Origin: an uncultured beta proteobacterium
GTDB taxonomy: Bacteria; Pseudomonadota; Gammaproteobacteria; Burkholderiales; Rhodocyclaceae
Assembly (NCBI GenBank): GCA_903908065.1
Contig: CAIVQO010000060.1
Coordinates: 120,552-184,551, forward strand
Length of the DNA stretch: 64,000 nt
Direction of reading: 5' to 3'
The notes below the pieces were generated by a model that was not told the origin of the DNA, did not search any database, and worked only from the letters and a program-made list of their open reading frames with translations. This document shows, in pieces, positions 34,471 through 43,660 of this stretch; within the stretch, counting starts at the first letter, position 1; every line of letters starts with the position of its first letter. The translations under genes were made by a program, and so were the position numbers.

Positions 34471-34815
34471 ATGAAGATCAAACCCCTCCTTGCAGTTGCC
34501 GGTACCCTATTTGTCGCCCTTGCCGGGTTGAGTCCGGCGCATGCCGCGGTAGATGAAGCAGCTGCGCTTGCCCTAGCCAAGAAGAACGACTGCACCAAAT
34601 GCCATGCCTTGGACAAGACCAAGAAGGGCCCCAGCTACAAGAAGATTGCCGCCAAGTACAAGCAAAAGAAACTCGGTGAGAAAGAGGCCATCAAGCAGAT
34701 GACCGAGGGCAAGAAGGTCAAGCTCGAAGACGGTACCGAGGAAGATCACAAGATCATCGATACCAAGGATCCTAAAGAGCTGAGCAACATTGCGCAGTGG
34801 ATTTTGTCGCGCTGA
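34471..34815 (+). CDS. Periplasmic monoheme cytochrome c (class I)
   Basis: 114 residues with a signal peptide ending AHA, heme site CTKCH, and the tail LEDGTEEDHKIIDTKDPKELSNIAQWILS. Small cytochromes with this tail recur at 44518 and, decayed, at 37014. No methionine is obvious as a distal ligand in the usual place, and the histidine in EEDHKII is a candidate. It is likely an electron shuttle between the nine-heme protein that follows and a periplasmic reductase such as ArrAB. Confidence 0.82.
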   Translation: MKIKPLLAVAGTLFVALAGLSPAHAAVDEAAALALAKKNDCTKCHALDKTKKGPSYKKIAAKYKQKKLGEKEAIKQMTEGKKVKLEDGTEEDHKIIDTKDPKELSNIAQWILSR

Positions 34816-34823
34816 TGCCCCGC

Positions 34824-34855
34824 CTGTCGGGACCTGCATAGCAGGGCCCCGACAG
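34824..34855 (+). terminator. Hairpin after monoheme cytochrome gene
   Basis: CTGTCGGG (34824-34831) pairs with CCCGACAG (34848-34855), with an inner CCTGC/GCAGG stem. No T-run follows, so partial termination or mRNA 3'-end protection is likely. Confidence 0.5.
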
Positions 34856-34923
34856 CCTGCCTGCGCCAGCTGCGCGCCTGACGACCAGGCAAAAAGACAA
34901 AAAGTTATCGGGGAATCGGAATC

Positions 34924-36933
34924 ATGCGTATAAACCAGTTTGCAACATGGCTCGTGGCGGCTGCAGTTTGTGTAGCCGGAACCCTTGGGAGTGGCGCCAC
35001 GCATGCCGCCGTGGCCAAGACCGCGACACCCGTTGCACAGAAACTCGACAACGCCACCTGCCAGTCCTGCCACGACGGCAAGAAGGGTAAGCTGGAAATG
35101 CTCGGCAGCAACGGCGAAAAGCGCGAGGTACAAAAGGTTGTCCCCGACAAGTATGCCAAGAGCGTGCACGCCAAGATGGAGTGCGTCGCCTGCCACAAGG
35201 AAATCATCGACAGTGTCTCGCCGCATAAGAAGGTCGACGGGGCAGCGAAGGCCGAATGCGCACAATGCCACCTCGACCTTTGGGATGCCGCAAAGAAAGA
35301 AGGCAAGGCCGCCGAAAAGCCACGTCTGGGCATCGTTGCCGACAACGTCGCCGCCTACAAGAAATCCTTCCACGCCAAGCCAGACAAAGACGATCCGACC
35401 AAGCTTATGGCGATCTGCAGCGATTGCCACAATGTGCATACCTTCGACGTGCCAGCGCGCGGCACCCAGGAACGCAAGGATTGGCATCTGACGGTAGCCG
35501 ACATCTGCGGCAGGTGCCATGAGGATCACCTGAGCGACTGGAAGGATTCGATTCACGGTGCGGAAGCGGAGAAGAAGAATCTTAAGACCGCGGTCTGCTC
35601 GGACTGCCACACCTCACACGACATCGTCGGCAGTTCCACCGACAAGGCCAAGCTTTCGATCACCACCAGTTGCGGTGACTGCCACCAGGAAGCCTTTAAA
35701 TCCTACAAGGCCTCCTACCACGGCCAGGTCAACACTCTGGGTTATGCCTATACCGCGAAGTGTTTCGACTGCCACGGCAGCCACGCGATCCAGCCGTCGA
35801 AGGACCCCAAGTCGAAGATGCATGAGGAGAATCGGCTCAAAACCTGCCAGAAGTGCCACAGCGGCAAGGAAGGCAAGCCGGCCCTGGCCACTGCCGGCTT
35901 CCTCAGCTTCCATCCGCACGGCAACAGCCACGACTTCGCCAAGTATCCGGAAATCTGGCTGACCACCAAGGCGATGATCGCGCTGCTGATCGGTGTATTC
36001 ACCTTCTTCTGGTTGCATTCCGGCCTCTGGTGGTATCGCGAGTATGCGGATCGCAAGGCGGGAAAACATGTGCCGCACGTCATGACGGACAAGCTGCCGC
36101 CCGAATTCGCCACCAAGCATGTGCGTCGTTTCGGCCCGATGTGGCGCATCGCGCACCTCGCATTTGCGCTCAGCGTGATGACCCTGGTGCTGACCGGCAT
36201 GGCGGTGTTCTTCCCCGAGACCGGCTGGGCCAAGGCGGTGATGTCGATGTTTGGTGGCCCGAAGTTCGCCGGACAGGTGCACCGCATGGCGGCCTATACC
36301 ATGCTAGGCATCTTCGCCATTCACCTGGTTGCCGTGTCGATCACCATCCTGCGCAAATGGAAAGACTTCAAGTTCTTCGGCCCGGATTCCTTCGTGCCGA
36401 ACTGGAAGGATCTGGAGGACATCATCGGCATGTTCAAGTGGTTCCTCGGTCAGGGTTCGCGCCCTCGCATCGAACGTTGGGCCTACTGGGAGAAGTTCGA
36501 CTACTGGGCGGTGTTCTGGGGCATGGCCATCATCGGCGGCAGCGGCATGATGCTGGCCTTCCCGCACCTGGTTGCCGCCTATCTGCCGGGCTGGGTGTTC
36601 AACGTGGCTACCGTGGTGCATGGCGAGGAAGCCGTGCTGGCGGCCGTATTCCTCTTCACGGTGCACTTCTTCAACAACCATTTCCGTCCCGACAAGCTGC
36701 CGCCGCCGGACGTGGTGATGTTCACCGGCACCCAGTCGCTGGACGAGTTCCGTCACGAGCACAGAGCTCAGTATGATCGACTGGTGGCGACTGGGCAGTT
36801 GGAGAATTATCTGGTCGATGCGCCGTCGGCTCCGTTCACGCTGGCTTCGAAGATCCTTGGCCTGTTGCTGATCGCCTTCGGTCTGACGCTGTTGGTGCTG
36901 ATCGCGATCGGCTTCGCCGGCGGCGGTCACTGA
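34924..36933 (+). CDS. Nine-heme cytochrome c fused to a cytochrome b membrane domain
   Basis: 669 residues. After a signal peptide there are nine CxxCH sites (CQSCH, CVACH, CAQCH, CSDCH, CGRCH, CSDCH, CGDCH, CFDCH, CQKCH). From about residue 345 there is a membrane part with a first helix (AMIALLIGVFTFFWLHSGLWW) and a di-heme cytochrome b of the formate dehydrogenase gamma/hydrogenase type. The C-terminus is one more helix. The natural role is a quinol dehydrogenase moving electrons from membrane quinol to periplasmic carriers, able to replace the missing ArrC. The separate proteins at 41217 and 40557 are the unfused version. Confidence 0.85.
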   Translation: MRINQFATWLVAAAVCVAGTLGSGATHAAVAKTATPVAQKLDNATCQSCHDGKKGKLEMLGSNGEKREVQKVVPDKYAKSVHAKMECVACHKEIIDSVSPHKKVDGAAKAECAQCHLDLWDAAKKEGKAAEKPRLGIVADNVAAYKKSFHAKPDKDDPTKLMAICSDCHNVHTFDVPARGTQERKDWHLTVADICGRCHEDHLSDWKDSIHGAEAEKKNLKTAVCSDCHTSHDIVGSSTDKAKLSITTSCGDCHQEAFKSYKASYHGQVNTLGYAYTAKCFDCHGSHAIQPSKDPKSKMHEENRLKTCQKCHSGKEGKPALATAGFLSFHPHGNSHDFAKYPEIWLTTKAMIALLIGVFTFFWLHSGLWWYREYADRKAGKHVPHVMTDKLPPEFATKHVRRFGPMWRIAHLAFALSVMTLVLTGMAVFFPETGWAKAVMSMFGGPKFAGQVHRMAAYTMLGIFAIHLVAVSITILRKWKDFKFFGPDSFVPNWKDLEDIIGMFKWFLGQGSRPRIERWAYWEKFDYWAVFWGMAIIGGSGMMLAFPHLVAAYLPGWVFNVATVVHGEEAVLAAVFLFTVHFFNNHFRPDKLPPPDVVMFTGTQSLDEFRHEHRAQYDRLVATGQLENYLVDAPSAPFTLASKILGLLLIAFGLTLLVLIAIGFAGGGH

Positions 36934-36939
36934 GAGATT

Positions 36940-36969
36940 CCCGCTTCGAGGCGTTGACCTTGAAGCGGG
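36940..36969 (+). terminator. Hairpin after nine-heme/cytochrome b gene
   Basis: CCCGCTTC (36940-36947) pairs with GAAGCGGG (36962-36969), with inner AGG/CCT pairs. There is no T-run. Confidence 0.5.
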
Positions 36970-37013
36970 ATCGTCAAAGGCTGGATGAACCGAGGCTGAT
37001 AACCATAAAATGA

Positions 37014-37330
37014 ATGATCGTGATGCTGACGCTTATGTTGTCAGGCATTGCCACCTTCGGCCAGGCGCAGGCGCAGCTAGCCGACGCCGAGGCGGCGATG
37101 GCGAAGCGGAACGATTGCTTCAAGTGTCATGCCGTCGAAAAGCCAAAGAAGGACCCGTCTTACAAAAGCGTCGCCGCACGGATGCGCCTCAAGTCCGATG
37201 GTATGGCGATCACATTGCCAGCGGCCGCATGGTCGAACTGGAAGACGGCAGCGAAGAGAAGCACAAGATAATCTAAACCATGGATCCAAACGAGCTCAAG
37301 AATTTTGCCCGATGGATTCTTTCCTTGTAA
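37014..37330 (+). pseudogene. Decayed monoheme cytochrome c gene
   Basis: It begins MIVMLTLMLSGIATFGQAQAQ and keeps the KRNDCFKCHA heme site found in the intact gene at 44518. Around 37195-37210 the frame shifts by a deletion. The continuing frame reads MVELEDGSEEKHKII and is then stopped by a TAA at 37274 where the paralog has Asp. The C-terminus DPNELKNFARWILSL is still legible to the TAA at 37328. Two independent lesions argue for true decay rather than a sequencing error. Confidence 0.8.
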
Positions 37331-37397
37331 CCTTAACCCGCTCTCGCCGAATTGGCCAAGTCCGGGCCATTTCAGTGTTTGCGGACCGTTCAGACCA

Positions 37398-39032
37398 ATG
37401 CCCCACCTGAGTCTCAGGGTCAGAGTCAGCCTCTACCTGGGCATCACCCTCGCGGTAGCGATGACCCTGTTCACGCTGCTGATCCTCAAGCACCGGCAGA
37501 ATGACATGCAGGAAATCGCGGCGCGGCACGCGTTACACCTGGCGGACGTGATAGTTGCCAGCACCCGTCATACGATGCAGGTCAACAAGCGCGACATTGC
37601 CGACAAGATCATCAGTGACATCGGCAAGCAGAAGGGCATAGCGCGATTGCGGGTAATCAGTGCGGACGGTACCATTATTCATTCAAACCGCATTGAGGAA
37701 GTCTTTCGTTCGCTCGAGAAAAGCGACGAGCCCTGTATTCATTGCCACAGGACCGCCACACCCTTACAGCACGTCCCCGACGAGGAGCAGTGGAGGATCG
37801 TCGAATATCCCGACGGACGGCGCGTCATCGCCACGATGCATTCGATACTCAACGAACCGTCCTGTTCGTCGGCCTCTTGCCATGAACATCCGCCGAGCCA
37901 GAAGGTGCTCGGCATCGTCGATGTGGCCTACTCGCTCGACGAGATAGATGATTCGATCAAGACGCATGGCTTGCACATCATTGGCATTTCGCTGGGCATC
38001 ATCCTGCTGCTGTCGGCCAGCATGGGGCTTCTGTTGCAACGCCTGATGTACCGCCCGCTGAATGAGCTGGAAGCTGGTGTCCTGAAAATTGCCGCTGGCG
38101 ACCTCGATCCGCAAATCCCGGTGCGCAATGACGACGAATGCGGGCGCGTTGCGGGCTCGGTCAATGCCATGGCCAGTGCGTTGGCTGAGTCCCGGCGGGA
38201 ACTCGACGAATTGGTACAAACACTGGAAAAGAGGATCGAAGAGAGAACCCAGGAACTCCATGTTGCCGAGGCCGAGATCGCGCAAGGGGAAAAGCTGGCC
38301 TCGGTCGGCGTTCTGGCGGCCGGCATCGCCCATGAGCTGAACAATCCGCTGACCGGTGTCCTGACCTTCACCACGCTTTTGCGGCGCAAAATGGCCGACG
38401 GTAGCGAGGATGCTGAGGACCTTGACCTGGTGATCAGCGAGACCCGGCGCTGCGCCGCCATCATCAAGCGTCTCCTGGATTTTTCGCGGGAGAAGGTGCC
38501 GACCAAAGGGTGGTTCAACCTCAATCTAGTGATCGAAGAGACGATGCGATTTGCAGATCGTCCTGTCAGTCTGCGACAGATTGCGATTACCGCCGACCTC
38601 GATCCCGACCTGCCGCAGGTGTGGGGTGACGCCGACCTGATCAAGCAGGTCGTTTTGAACCTGCTGGTCAACGCCCAGCAAGCCATCGAGGGGCAGGGCA
38701 GCATCCGGGTGGCAAGCCGCCCTTATATACCCAACGTACCGGCCAAACCCGGGGTCGAGGCCGTGCCGATGGTCGAAATTGCTATAAAGGACAGCGGTTG
38801 CGGTATTCCGGAAGCCAACCTGCAGCGGATATTCGATCCTTTCTTTACCTCGAAGGAAGTCGGCAAGGGGACCGGGTTGGGCCTGTCGGTCAGCTATGGC
38901 ATCATCAAGGCCCATGGAGGGCGGATTCATGTCGAGAGCGTCGTCGGCGAGGGCAGCACTTTTCATGTCTATCTTCCGATAGAGTCCCCGTTCGGCGACA
39001 CGGTACCCAAGGCAGGTGAGAATAGCCAATGA
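37398..39032 (+). CDS. Sensor histidine kinase with heme c motifs in its periplasmic domain
   Basis: 544 residues. Membrane helices at about 10-30 and 192-215 enclose a sensor domain with a CIHCH heme c motif (113-117) and a CSSASCH motif (156-162, CX4CH). HAMP, a short coiled coil, HisKA (H312 in [11 protein letters not shown]) and HATPase_c ([11 protein letters not shown]) follow. Covalent heme would make it a redox or ligand-gas sensor. The ATG at 37398 is chosen because it begins the first membrane helix. It overlaps the sigma-54 regulator gene by 4 nt, so the two form a cognate pair. Confidence 0.85.
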   Translation: MPHLSLRVRVSLYLGITLAVAMTLFTLLILKHRQNDMQEIAARHALHLADVIVASTRHTMQVNKRDIADKIISDIGKQKGIARLRVISADGTIIHSNRIEEVFRSLEKSDEPCIHCHRTATPLQHVPDEEQWRIVEYPDGRRVIATMHSILNEPSCSSASCHEHPPSQKVLGIVDVAYSLDEIDDSIKTHGLHIIGISLGIILLLSASMGLLLQRLMYRPLNELEAGVLKIAAGDLDPQIPVRNDDECGRVAGSVNAMASALAESRRELDELVQTLEKRIEERTQELHVAEAEIAQGEKLASVGVLAAGIAHELNNPLTGVLTFTTLLRRKMADGSEDAEDLDLVISETRRCAAIIKRLLDFSREKVPTKGWFNLNLVIEETMRFADRPVSLRQIAITADLDPDLPQVWGDADLIKQVVLNLLVNAQQAIEGQGSIRVASRPYIPNVPAKPGVEAVPMVEIAIKDSGCGIPEANLQRIFDPFFTSKEVGKGTGLGLSVSYGIIKAHGGRIHVESVVGEGSTFHVYLPIESPFGDTVPKAGENSQ

Positions 39033-40453
39033 GCGCCCGGATTCTGATCGTCGACGACGAGGAGATCGTCATCAAAAGTTGCTTTCGCATCCTCGGCGAC
39101 AGCAACCATGCAGTCGACGCCGCACACAGCGGCAGAGAAGCCCTGAAAAAAGTCGACGAGAACGAATACGACGTCATCGTCCTCGACATCATGATGCCCG
39201 GGATGGATGGACTTGAGGTATTGCAGCAAGTCAAGGAACGGTACCCGGACGTCGATGTCATCATGGTGACAGGATTGTCTCAGGTCGCGACCGCGGTCAA
39301 GGCGATGAAGCTGGGCGCCTTCGATTATTTGTCCAAGCCATTCGATCCCGATGAACTCAAGCATGTGGTGGACAGAGCCCTCGAGCACAGGCAACTACTG
39401 CAGGAAAACCGCAGCCTGAAGAGCGAGGTCAGCTCGAAGTACCACTTCGAGAGCATCATTGGGTCAAGCCTGGCGATGCAGGAAGTGTTCCGCCTGATAG
39501 CGAAGTGCGCGCCGACCAACAGCACGGTCCTGATCACGGGCGAGAGCGGGACCGGCAAGGAAATGATCGCCCGCGCCATCCACTACAACAGCCTGCGCAA
39601 AGACCAGCCCTTCGTCGCGGTCGATTGCAATACGCTGAGCGAGGACTTGCTCGAGAGCGAACTATTCGGTCACGTCAAGGGATCGTTCACGGGCGCCGTG
39701 GGCAACAAGCGCGGCATGTTTGAGGTCGCCAAAAACGGGACGCTGTTCCTCGATGAAATCGGCAACATTTCCCTGTCGACACAGGCCAAGCTGCTACGCG
39801 TCGTCCAGGAGCGCGAATTTCGGCCGGTCGGCGGCACAGTAGTGCAGAAAACCAATGTCCGGCTCGTCACTGCGACCAACAAGGACCTCAAGGCACTGGT
39901 AACCGACGGATCGTTCCGCGAAGACCTGTATTACCGCATCAATGTCTTTCCGATCCGCTCGCCTGCACTGCGCGAGCGCCGTGACGATATTCCCGCGCTG
40001 GCCTACCACTTCCTGAAGGCTTTCTGCAACGAACTGGACAAGCCGGTGTCCGGAATTTCAGGGGGAGCGATGAGCCTGCTGACGAACCATGACTGGCCGG
40101 GCAACGTCCGAGAACTCGAAAACGCCATGCACCGGGCGACGATTCTCGCCTCAGACAAAATCATCCGCCAGGCCAACCTGGTTAGCTTCATTGATCAATT
40201 GCCGGCCCGCGATATCGACGTACCCCGAAACAGCGAGGACCTCAAGCGGATCAAAAAAATCGCCCGGGAAAAATCGGTCGAAGAGGTCGAGAAGCTGTTC
40301 GTTCTGGAAACGCTCAAGCGGAATGGTTCCAATGTCACCCGCAGCGCCGAGGAAACCGGCATGCAGCGTTCCAATTTTCAGGCTCTGATGAAAAAGTACA
40401 ACATCCGAGTCCGCGATACGGAAGTCGATTCCGACGAAGCGGAACCCGTCTGA
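39029..40453 (+). CDS. NtrC-type sigma-54 response regulator
   Basis: 474 residues: receiver (D53, VLDIMMP), AAA+ domain with Walker A GESGTGKE (171-178), sigma-54 loop GSFTGA (218-223; Ser instead of the usual Ala), Walker [11 protein letters not shown], and a C-terminal helix-turn-helix (NVTRSAEETGMQRSNFQALMKK). It is the output of the heme-motif kinase. The likely targets are the multiheme cytochrome genes on either side, though I found no convincing sigma-54 promoter next to them. Confidence 0.88.
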   Translation: MSARILIVDDEEIVIKSCFRILGDSNHAVDAAHSGREALKKVDENEYDVIVLDIMMPGMDGLEVLQQVKERYPDVDVIMVTGLSQVATAVKAMKLGAFDYLSKPFDPDELKHVVDRALEHRQLLQENRSLKSEVSSKYHFESIIGSSLAMQEVFRLIAKCAPTNSTVLITGESGTGKEMIARAIHYNSLRKDQPFVAVDCNTLSEDLLESELFGHVKGSFTGAVGNKRGMFEVAKNGTLFLDEIGNISLSTQAKLLRVVQEREFRPVGGTVVQKTNVRLVTATNKDLKALVTDGSFREDLYYRINVFPIRSPALRERRDDIPALAYHFLKAFCNELDKPVSGISGGAMSLLTNHDWPGNVRELENAMHRATILASDKIIRQANLVSFIDQLPARDIDVPRNSEDLKRIKKIAREKSVEEVEKLFVLETLKRNGSNVTRSAEETGMQRSNFQALMKKYNIRVRDTEVDSDEAEPV

Positions 40454-40556
40454 CGTACGCCGGGTTCCGGGTTTGCTTCCCTACGTCATCCGGCGGATGC
40501 CGGAATTCAGAATCTGCTCAGACGTTTTATTGCGCGGGGAAACCTGAATCGGCGCG

Positions 40557-41204
40557 TCAACGGGACACGCCACCTGGCGGCGCCTCGCCTTCGATTTCCT
40601 CGTAGCCGGTGATCATTGCCTTGTAGTGCGCCCAGGGCGTGTGACTCAGGCTGGCGAGGTAGGGATGGACAAAAATGAAGCCGGTAAAAAAGATGAAAAT
40701 CAGCACGTGCACCGTATCCACGACACGCACGCCACCAAACATTTCGACCATTGAAGCATAGCCCGTGACATCCCACAGCAAGACGCCAGTGAAAAATTGC
40801 AGCGGCACGATCAGCAACATGATGATCTGGTAGGTCATGCTCTGCAACGCGTTGAACTTGCGATAGGCGCTCATGTGGTGAGGATTGGGGTCGCCCTTGA
40901 ATATCCCGTACCCGTAGTACTGCAACTGACGGAAACTGGCGCGAAAATACTTGGTCGGGCTCAACTCGGGGTGATAGACCTTGATTTTGTCCGAGAACAG
41001 GTAGAACCCCAGCCACAGAAAGAAGTTACCGATCAGGACGAAGCCGATCCAGTTGTGGGCAATCACGGCCGACCGGAACGACACCACCTGAATCAGGTCG
41101 AGATAGCGAATCTGCACCCCTGTGGCGATCAGCAAGATGAAACCGATCGCGTTGGCCCAGTGCCAGATCCTGACCGGCAAGGGATTGATATAGAGCTTTT
41201 GCAT
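40557..41204 (-). CDS. Cytochrome b membrane subunit (hydrogenase/formate dehydrogenase gamma type)
   Basis: 215 residues with four main membrane helices and histidines in the helix I pair (RIWHWANAIG) and later helices (IAHNWIG, DTVHVLIF, FVHPYLA), as in di-heme cytochrome b. It lies 12 nt downstream of the nine-heme cytochrome gene on the same strand. Together the two proteins equal the fused protein at 34924. It probably exchanges electrons with the quinone pool. Confidence 0.8.
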   Translation of the reverse strand: MQKLYINPLPVRIWHWANAIGFILLIATGVQIRYLDLIQVVSFRSAVIAHNWIGFVLIGNFFLWLGFYLFSDKIKVYHPELSPTKYFRASFRQLQYYGYGIFKGDPNPHHMSAYRKFNALQSMTYQIIMLLIVPLQFFTGVLLWDVTGYASMVEMFGGVRVVDTVHVLIFIFFTGFIFVHPYLASLSHTPWAHYKAMITGYEEIEGEAPPGGVSR

Positions 41205-41216
41205 GGCCGTCCCTTC

Positions 41217-42596
41217 CTATTTCGATGCTTCGTCATGGCGGCGATCGCCGGCCATGGTCCGGGTGTCGACCTGCGCGGTCAGCCTTCTTTCCCGCGCCTT
41301 GCGGAACAGCCACTTGATCGTCATGTGGCCGAGCGGGCCGCCGATGCCGGCGAGCAGAACCGCCAGCAGTGCATAGTCCAACAGCTTGATCCGGGTGCTG
41401 CCGATCGCATAAAAGCCCCGGATCGATTCCATGGCCGTAAGCGAATTCAGCACGTCTTTCTGCACCCCATGCCGGATCGGCCGGCCATCCGGATCGGCGA
41501 TGGTCAGCGTTACGCTTTGAAACGCCTCTGCACCGGGCCGGTGGCAGGTATCGCAGTCCTTTACCGCCTTGGATTTCTCGCTGATCTGATGCGCCTCCAC
41601 GCCAGAGCGCACCTCCAGTCGGCCGCGCAGCACTGCATTTTGCGTACCGCTCTCTCGGTTGAATTCCGTCAGCAGGCTCCACAGCGCCATCTCGTCAAGG
41701 CCAATATTGCTGAGGTCGGCAGCCTTGGCGCGCTTTTCGAAACGCGGCACGCCAGTCTTTTCCGTCAGCTGCTTCTTCGCGGCATTGTCATAGAGCCGAA
41801 GGTTGACTCGGCGCTTAGCATCCGGTGAATGGCAGACCGGGCACGAGATTGCTTCGAAATGCCGTGCCGCGTTCGGGAGCCAGTCCTTGTGCTGGGCCGT
41901 CGCCTTCTTGTGGCAGCCCAGGCAATTGTCCTTGATGCCATCGCCGAACGAAGCCGCCTTGACGTCGTGAGTTTTGTGGCACGTGCCGCAGATCGGCGCG
42001 GCTTTTCCCTTGACGGCGCGTTCGAGGCCATGCACATCCCTGGCATAGGCCTTGAAAATATCCTCGTGGCAGTTCGCGCAGGGCGTTTCCTCGATCGGAG
42101 TGGCGATCTTGACCGAGCGCAAAGTATGTGAATTGTGGCAGTCCGAGCACAGTGGAGCCTTTTCGTCGCCCGCCTTGACCAGCGCGGCATGGAGGCCGTC
42201 CTCGTAGACCTTGAAGGGCTTCTTGTGGCACTCGCGGCAGGAATCCTTCATGCTCAGCGAATACGCCCGTTTGCTTTCGATCGGCTTCTTGACCTTGCCG
42301 TGGTTCTTGGCGTCAATATCCGAGTGGCAGTCTTCGCAGTCGGTCTTGCGGTGCTCCGACTCCTCAAAGGCCTTGGTAGACACGTGCAAGGACAGCTTCT
42401 CCTTGTTGTCGAGAATCTTCTCCTCGCCTTGCTTGTCGTGGCATTTCAGACATGCCTTGGTCTCGGTCGAGAGCCCTTCTTCCTCGGCGTGGACGGTTCC
42501 GACAACAAAGTACGGTAGCAAGGCGACACCAATCACCAGCAGTGACTTCCTGCAAAAATTCCAGGTCGTCTTGCCCATGATCAAGGCCCTTCGCAT
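41217..42596 (-). CDS. Periplasmic nine-heme cytochrome c with C-terminal membrane anchor
   Basis: 459 residues. The ATG at 42596 has an AGGGG ribosome site. There are nine CxxCH motifs: CLKCH, CEDCH, CRECH, CSDCH, CANCH, CGTCH, CLGCH, CPVCH and, after a 100-residue gap, CDTCH. One C-terminal helix (LLDYALLAVLLAGIGGPLG) is present. It is coupled to the cytochrome b gene that follows. The heme spacing in the first eight sites resembles that of the fused copy at 34924. A quinol-linked electron conduit to the periplasm is the likely role; no outer-membrane porin is present to suggest extracellular transfer. Confidence 0.83.
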   Translation of the reverse strand: MRRALIMGKTTWNFCRKSLLVIGVALLPYFVVGTVHAEEEGLSTETKACLKCHDKQGEEKILDNKEKLSLHVSTKAFEESEHRKTDCEDCHSDIDAKNHGKVKKPIESKRAYSLSMKDSCRECHKKPFKVYEDGLHAALVKAGDEKAPLCSDCHNSHTLRSVKIATPIEETPCANCHEDIFKAYARDVHGLERAVKGKAAPICGTCHKTHDVKAASFGDGIKDNCLGCHKKATAQHKDWLPNAARHFEAISCPVCHSPDAKRRVNLRLYDNAAKKQLTEKTGVPRFEKRAKAADLSNIGLDEMALWSLLTEFNRESGTQNAVLRGRLEVRSGVEAHQISEKSKAVKDCDTCHRPGAEAFQSVTLTIADPDGRPIRHGVQKDVLNSLTAMESIRGFYAIGSTRIKLLDYALLAVLLAGIGGPLGHMTIKWLFRKARERRLTAQVDTRTMAGDRRHDEASK

Positions 42597-42731
42597 CAGA
42601 TTTCCCCTAAACAAAATGTGTCACTGAAAGTCGCGGAACCGTGCATGCTATACAGCAAGTTATCTCGCTATGAGGGCGAACTCGCGAAGATGTAATTTTA
42701 ACTTGTGGAATCAGTATTCAGACGAAACAGA

Positions 42732-42754
42732 GCCGCCAGAATGATCCTGGCGGC
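42732..42754 (-). terminator. Intrinsic-type terminator after the receiver-membrane gene
   Basis: GCCGCCAG and CTGGCGGC form an 8-bp stem around a 7-nt loop. On the minus strand it is followed by CTCTGTTTCG, a weak T-rich stretch. It starts 28 nt past the stop of the gene ending at 42782. Confidence 0.6.
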
Positions 42755-42781
42755 GCTGATTGTATTTGAATGTCATGTATA

Positions 42782-43627
42782 TTAGCTGGTTCGCGCCTTC
42801 GTTATCGCCGCCCGAACTCCGGTCCAGGCCAGTATCGCGGTACCGACGATTGGTAAGGCGACTATGAAGACCAGACCGATGAAGGGGGCGGCAATGAAAG
42901 AAGCAACTCTCATGGCTGCGGCGTTGCGCCGCAGTGCCTTGATTCCCATCAATGCCAAGGCTCCCGTTCCAACCACCGGCAGCAAAAGCGCGTAGAGCAG
43001 GCCGAGAAAGGGCGCGGCAATGAATAGGGCCACGTTCTTCGTGAAGGTGAGCAGCTTTGCCGGCGCCGCTGACTTCGAAAACAACTTGAATCCCATGTAG
43101 GCCAGCGCTGCAAGTCCGGCGAAGGGGAGTGCGACCGCAAAGGCTAGGCCGATGAAGGGCGCCGCCATGAAGAGGCCGACCTTCTTCGCCTGGCTTTCGC
43201 TTGCCTCGGATTGGGGCTCGGCCGCTTCCGCCAGACCCGGCAGAACCGCGGGCACGGACTCGAGCAAGGCCTTGGTCAGGCTTTCCTCGATCATTTCCGG
43301 CGACAGGGGCTTTTGCAGAAAGGACGATACGCCGGCGGCTGCGGCCTGGTCCTGATTGGCTTTTGAGCCGTATCCGGTGACGATCACTACGGGGGTCCAG
43401 GGGCGTTCGGTCCTGAGGCGTTCGGTCAACTCGATGCCGTCCATGCCGGGCATCTTGATGTCCGTAAAGACGACGTCATAGTCGCCTTCCTGCACCTTGC
43501 TCAGTGCTTCACGGGCATTCGCGGCAGTTATCACCACATAGCCTTTTTGCGAAAGAACGCGGTTGAAACTCTTTCCAACCACCGGGTCGTCATCTACGAC
43601 CAGCACTTTGTGTAGTAATGCGCTCAT
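42782..43627 (-). CDS. Receiver domain fused to three hydrophobic hairpin repeats
   Basis: 281 residues. Residues 1-125 are a complete receiver (acidic V11-D14, phospho-acceptor D56 in FTDIKMP, TGYG, K106 in QKP). A linker (130-148) leads to three similar hydrophobic units at about 150-182, 199-231 and 241-273. Each follows the pattern AAPFxGL, then LP, G, AL and a glycine before a basic end. Each unit is long enough for one helix or a re-entrant hairpin. A receiver with a membrane-embedded output is unusual and I know no named family. Its neighbours are a lone receiver and the heme-kinase cytochrome cluster. Confidence 0.75.
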   Translation of the reverse strand: MSALLHKVLVVDDDPVVGKSFNRVLSQKGYVVITAANAREALSKVQEGDYDVVFTDIKMPGMDGIELTERLRTERPWTPVVIVTGYGSKANQDQAAAAGVSSFLQKPLSPEMIEESLTKALLESVPAVLPGLAEAAEPQSEASESQAKKVGLFMAAPFIGLAFAVALPFAGLAALAYMGFKLFSKSAAPAKLLTFTKNVALFIAAPFLGLLYALLLPVVGTGALALMGIKALRRNAAAMRVASFIAAPFIGLVFIVALPIVGTAILAWTGVRAAITKARTS

Positions 43628-43660
43628 GATGTTCTCCTTAATGTCGCGGGTCGGGTTTGC

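Noticed and set aside
34829..34842. GG-N10-GC match upstream of the nine-heme/cytochrome b gene
   Set aside because: It lies inside a GC hairpin and lacks other sigma-54 consensus bases.
41217..42596. Possible extracellular electron conduit (Mtr type)
   Set aside because: There is no outer-membrane porin or outer-surface decaheme gene nearby; the partner is a cytochrome b.
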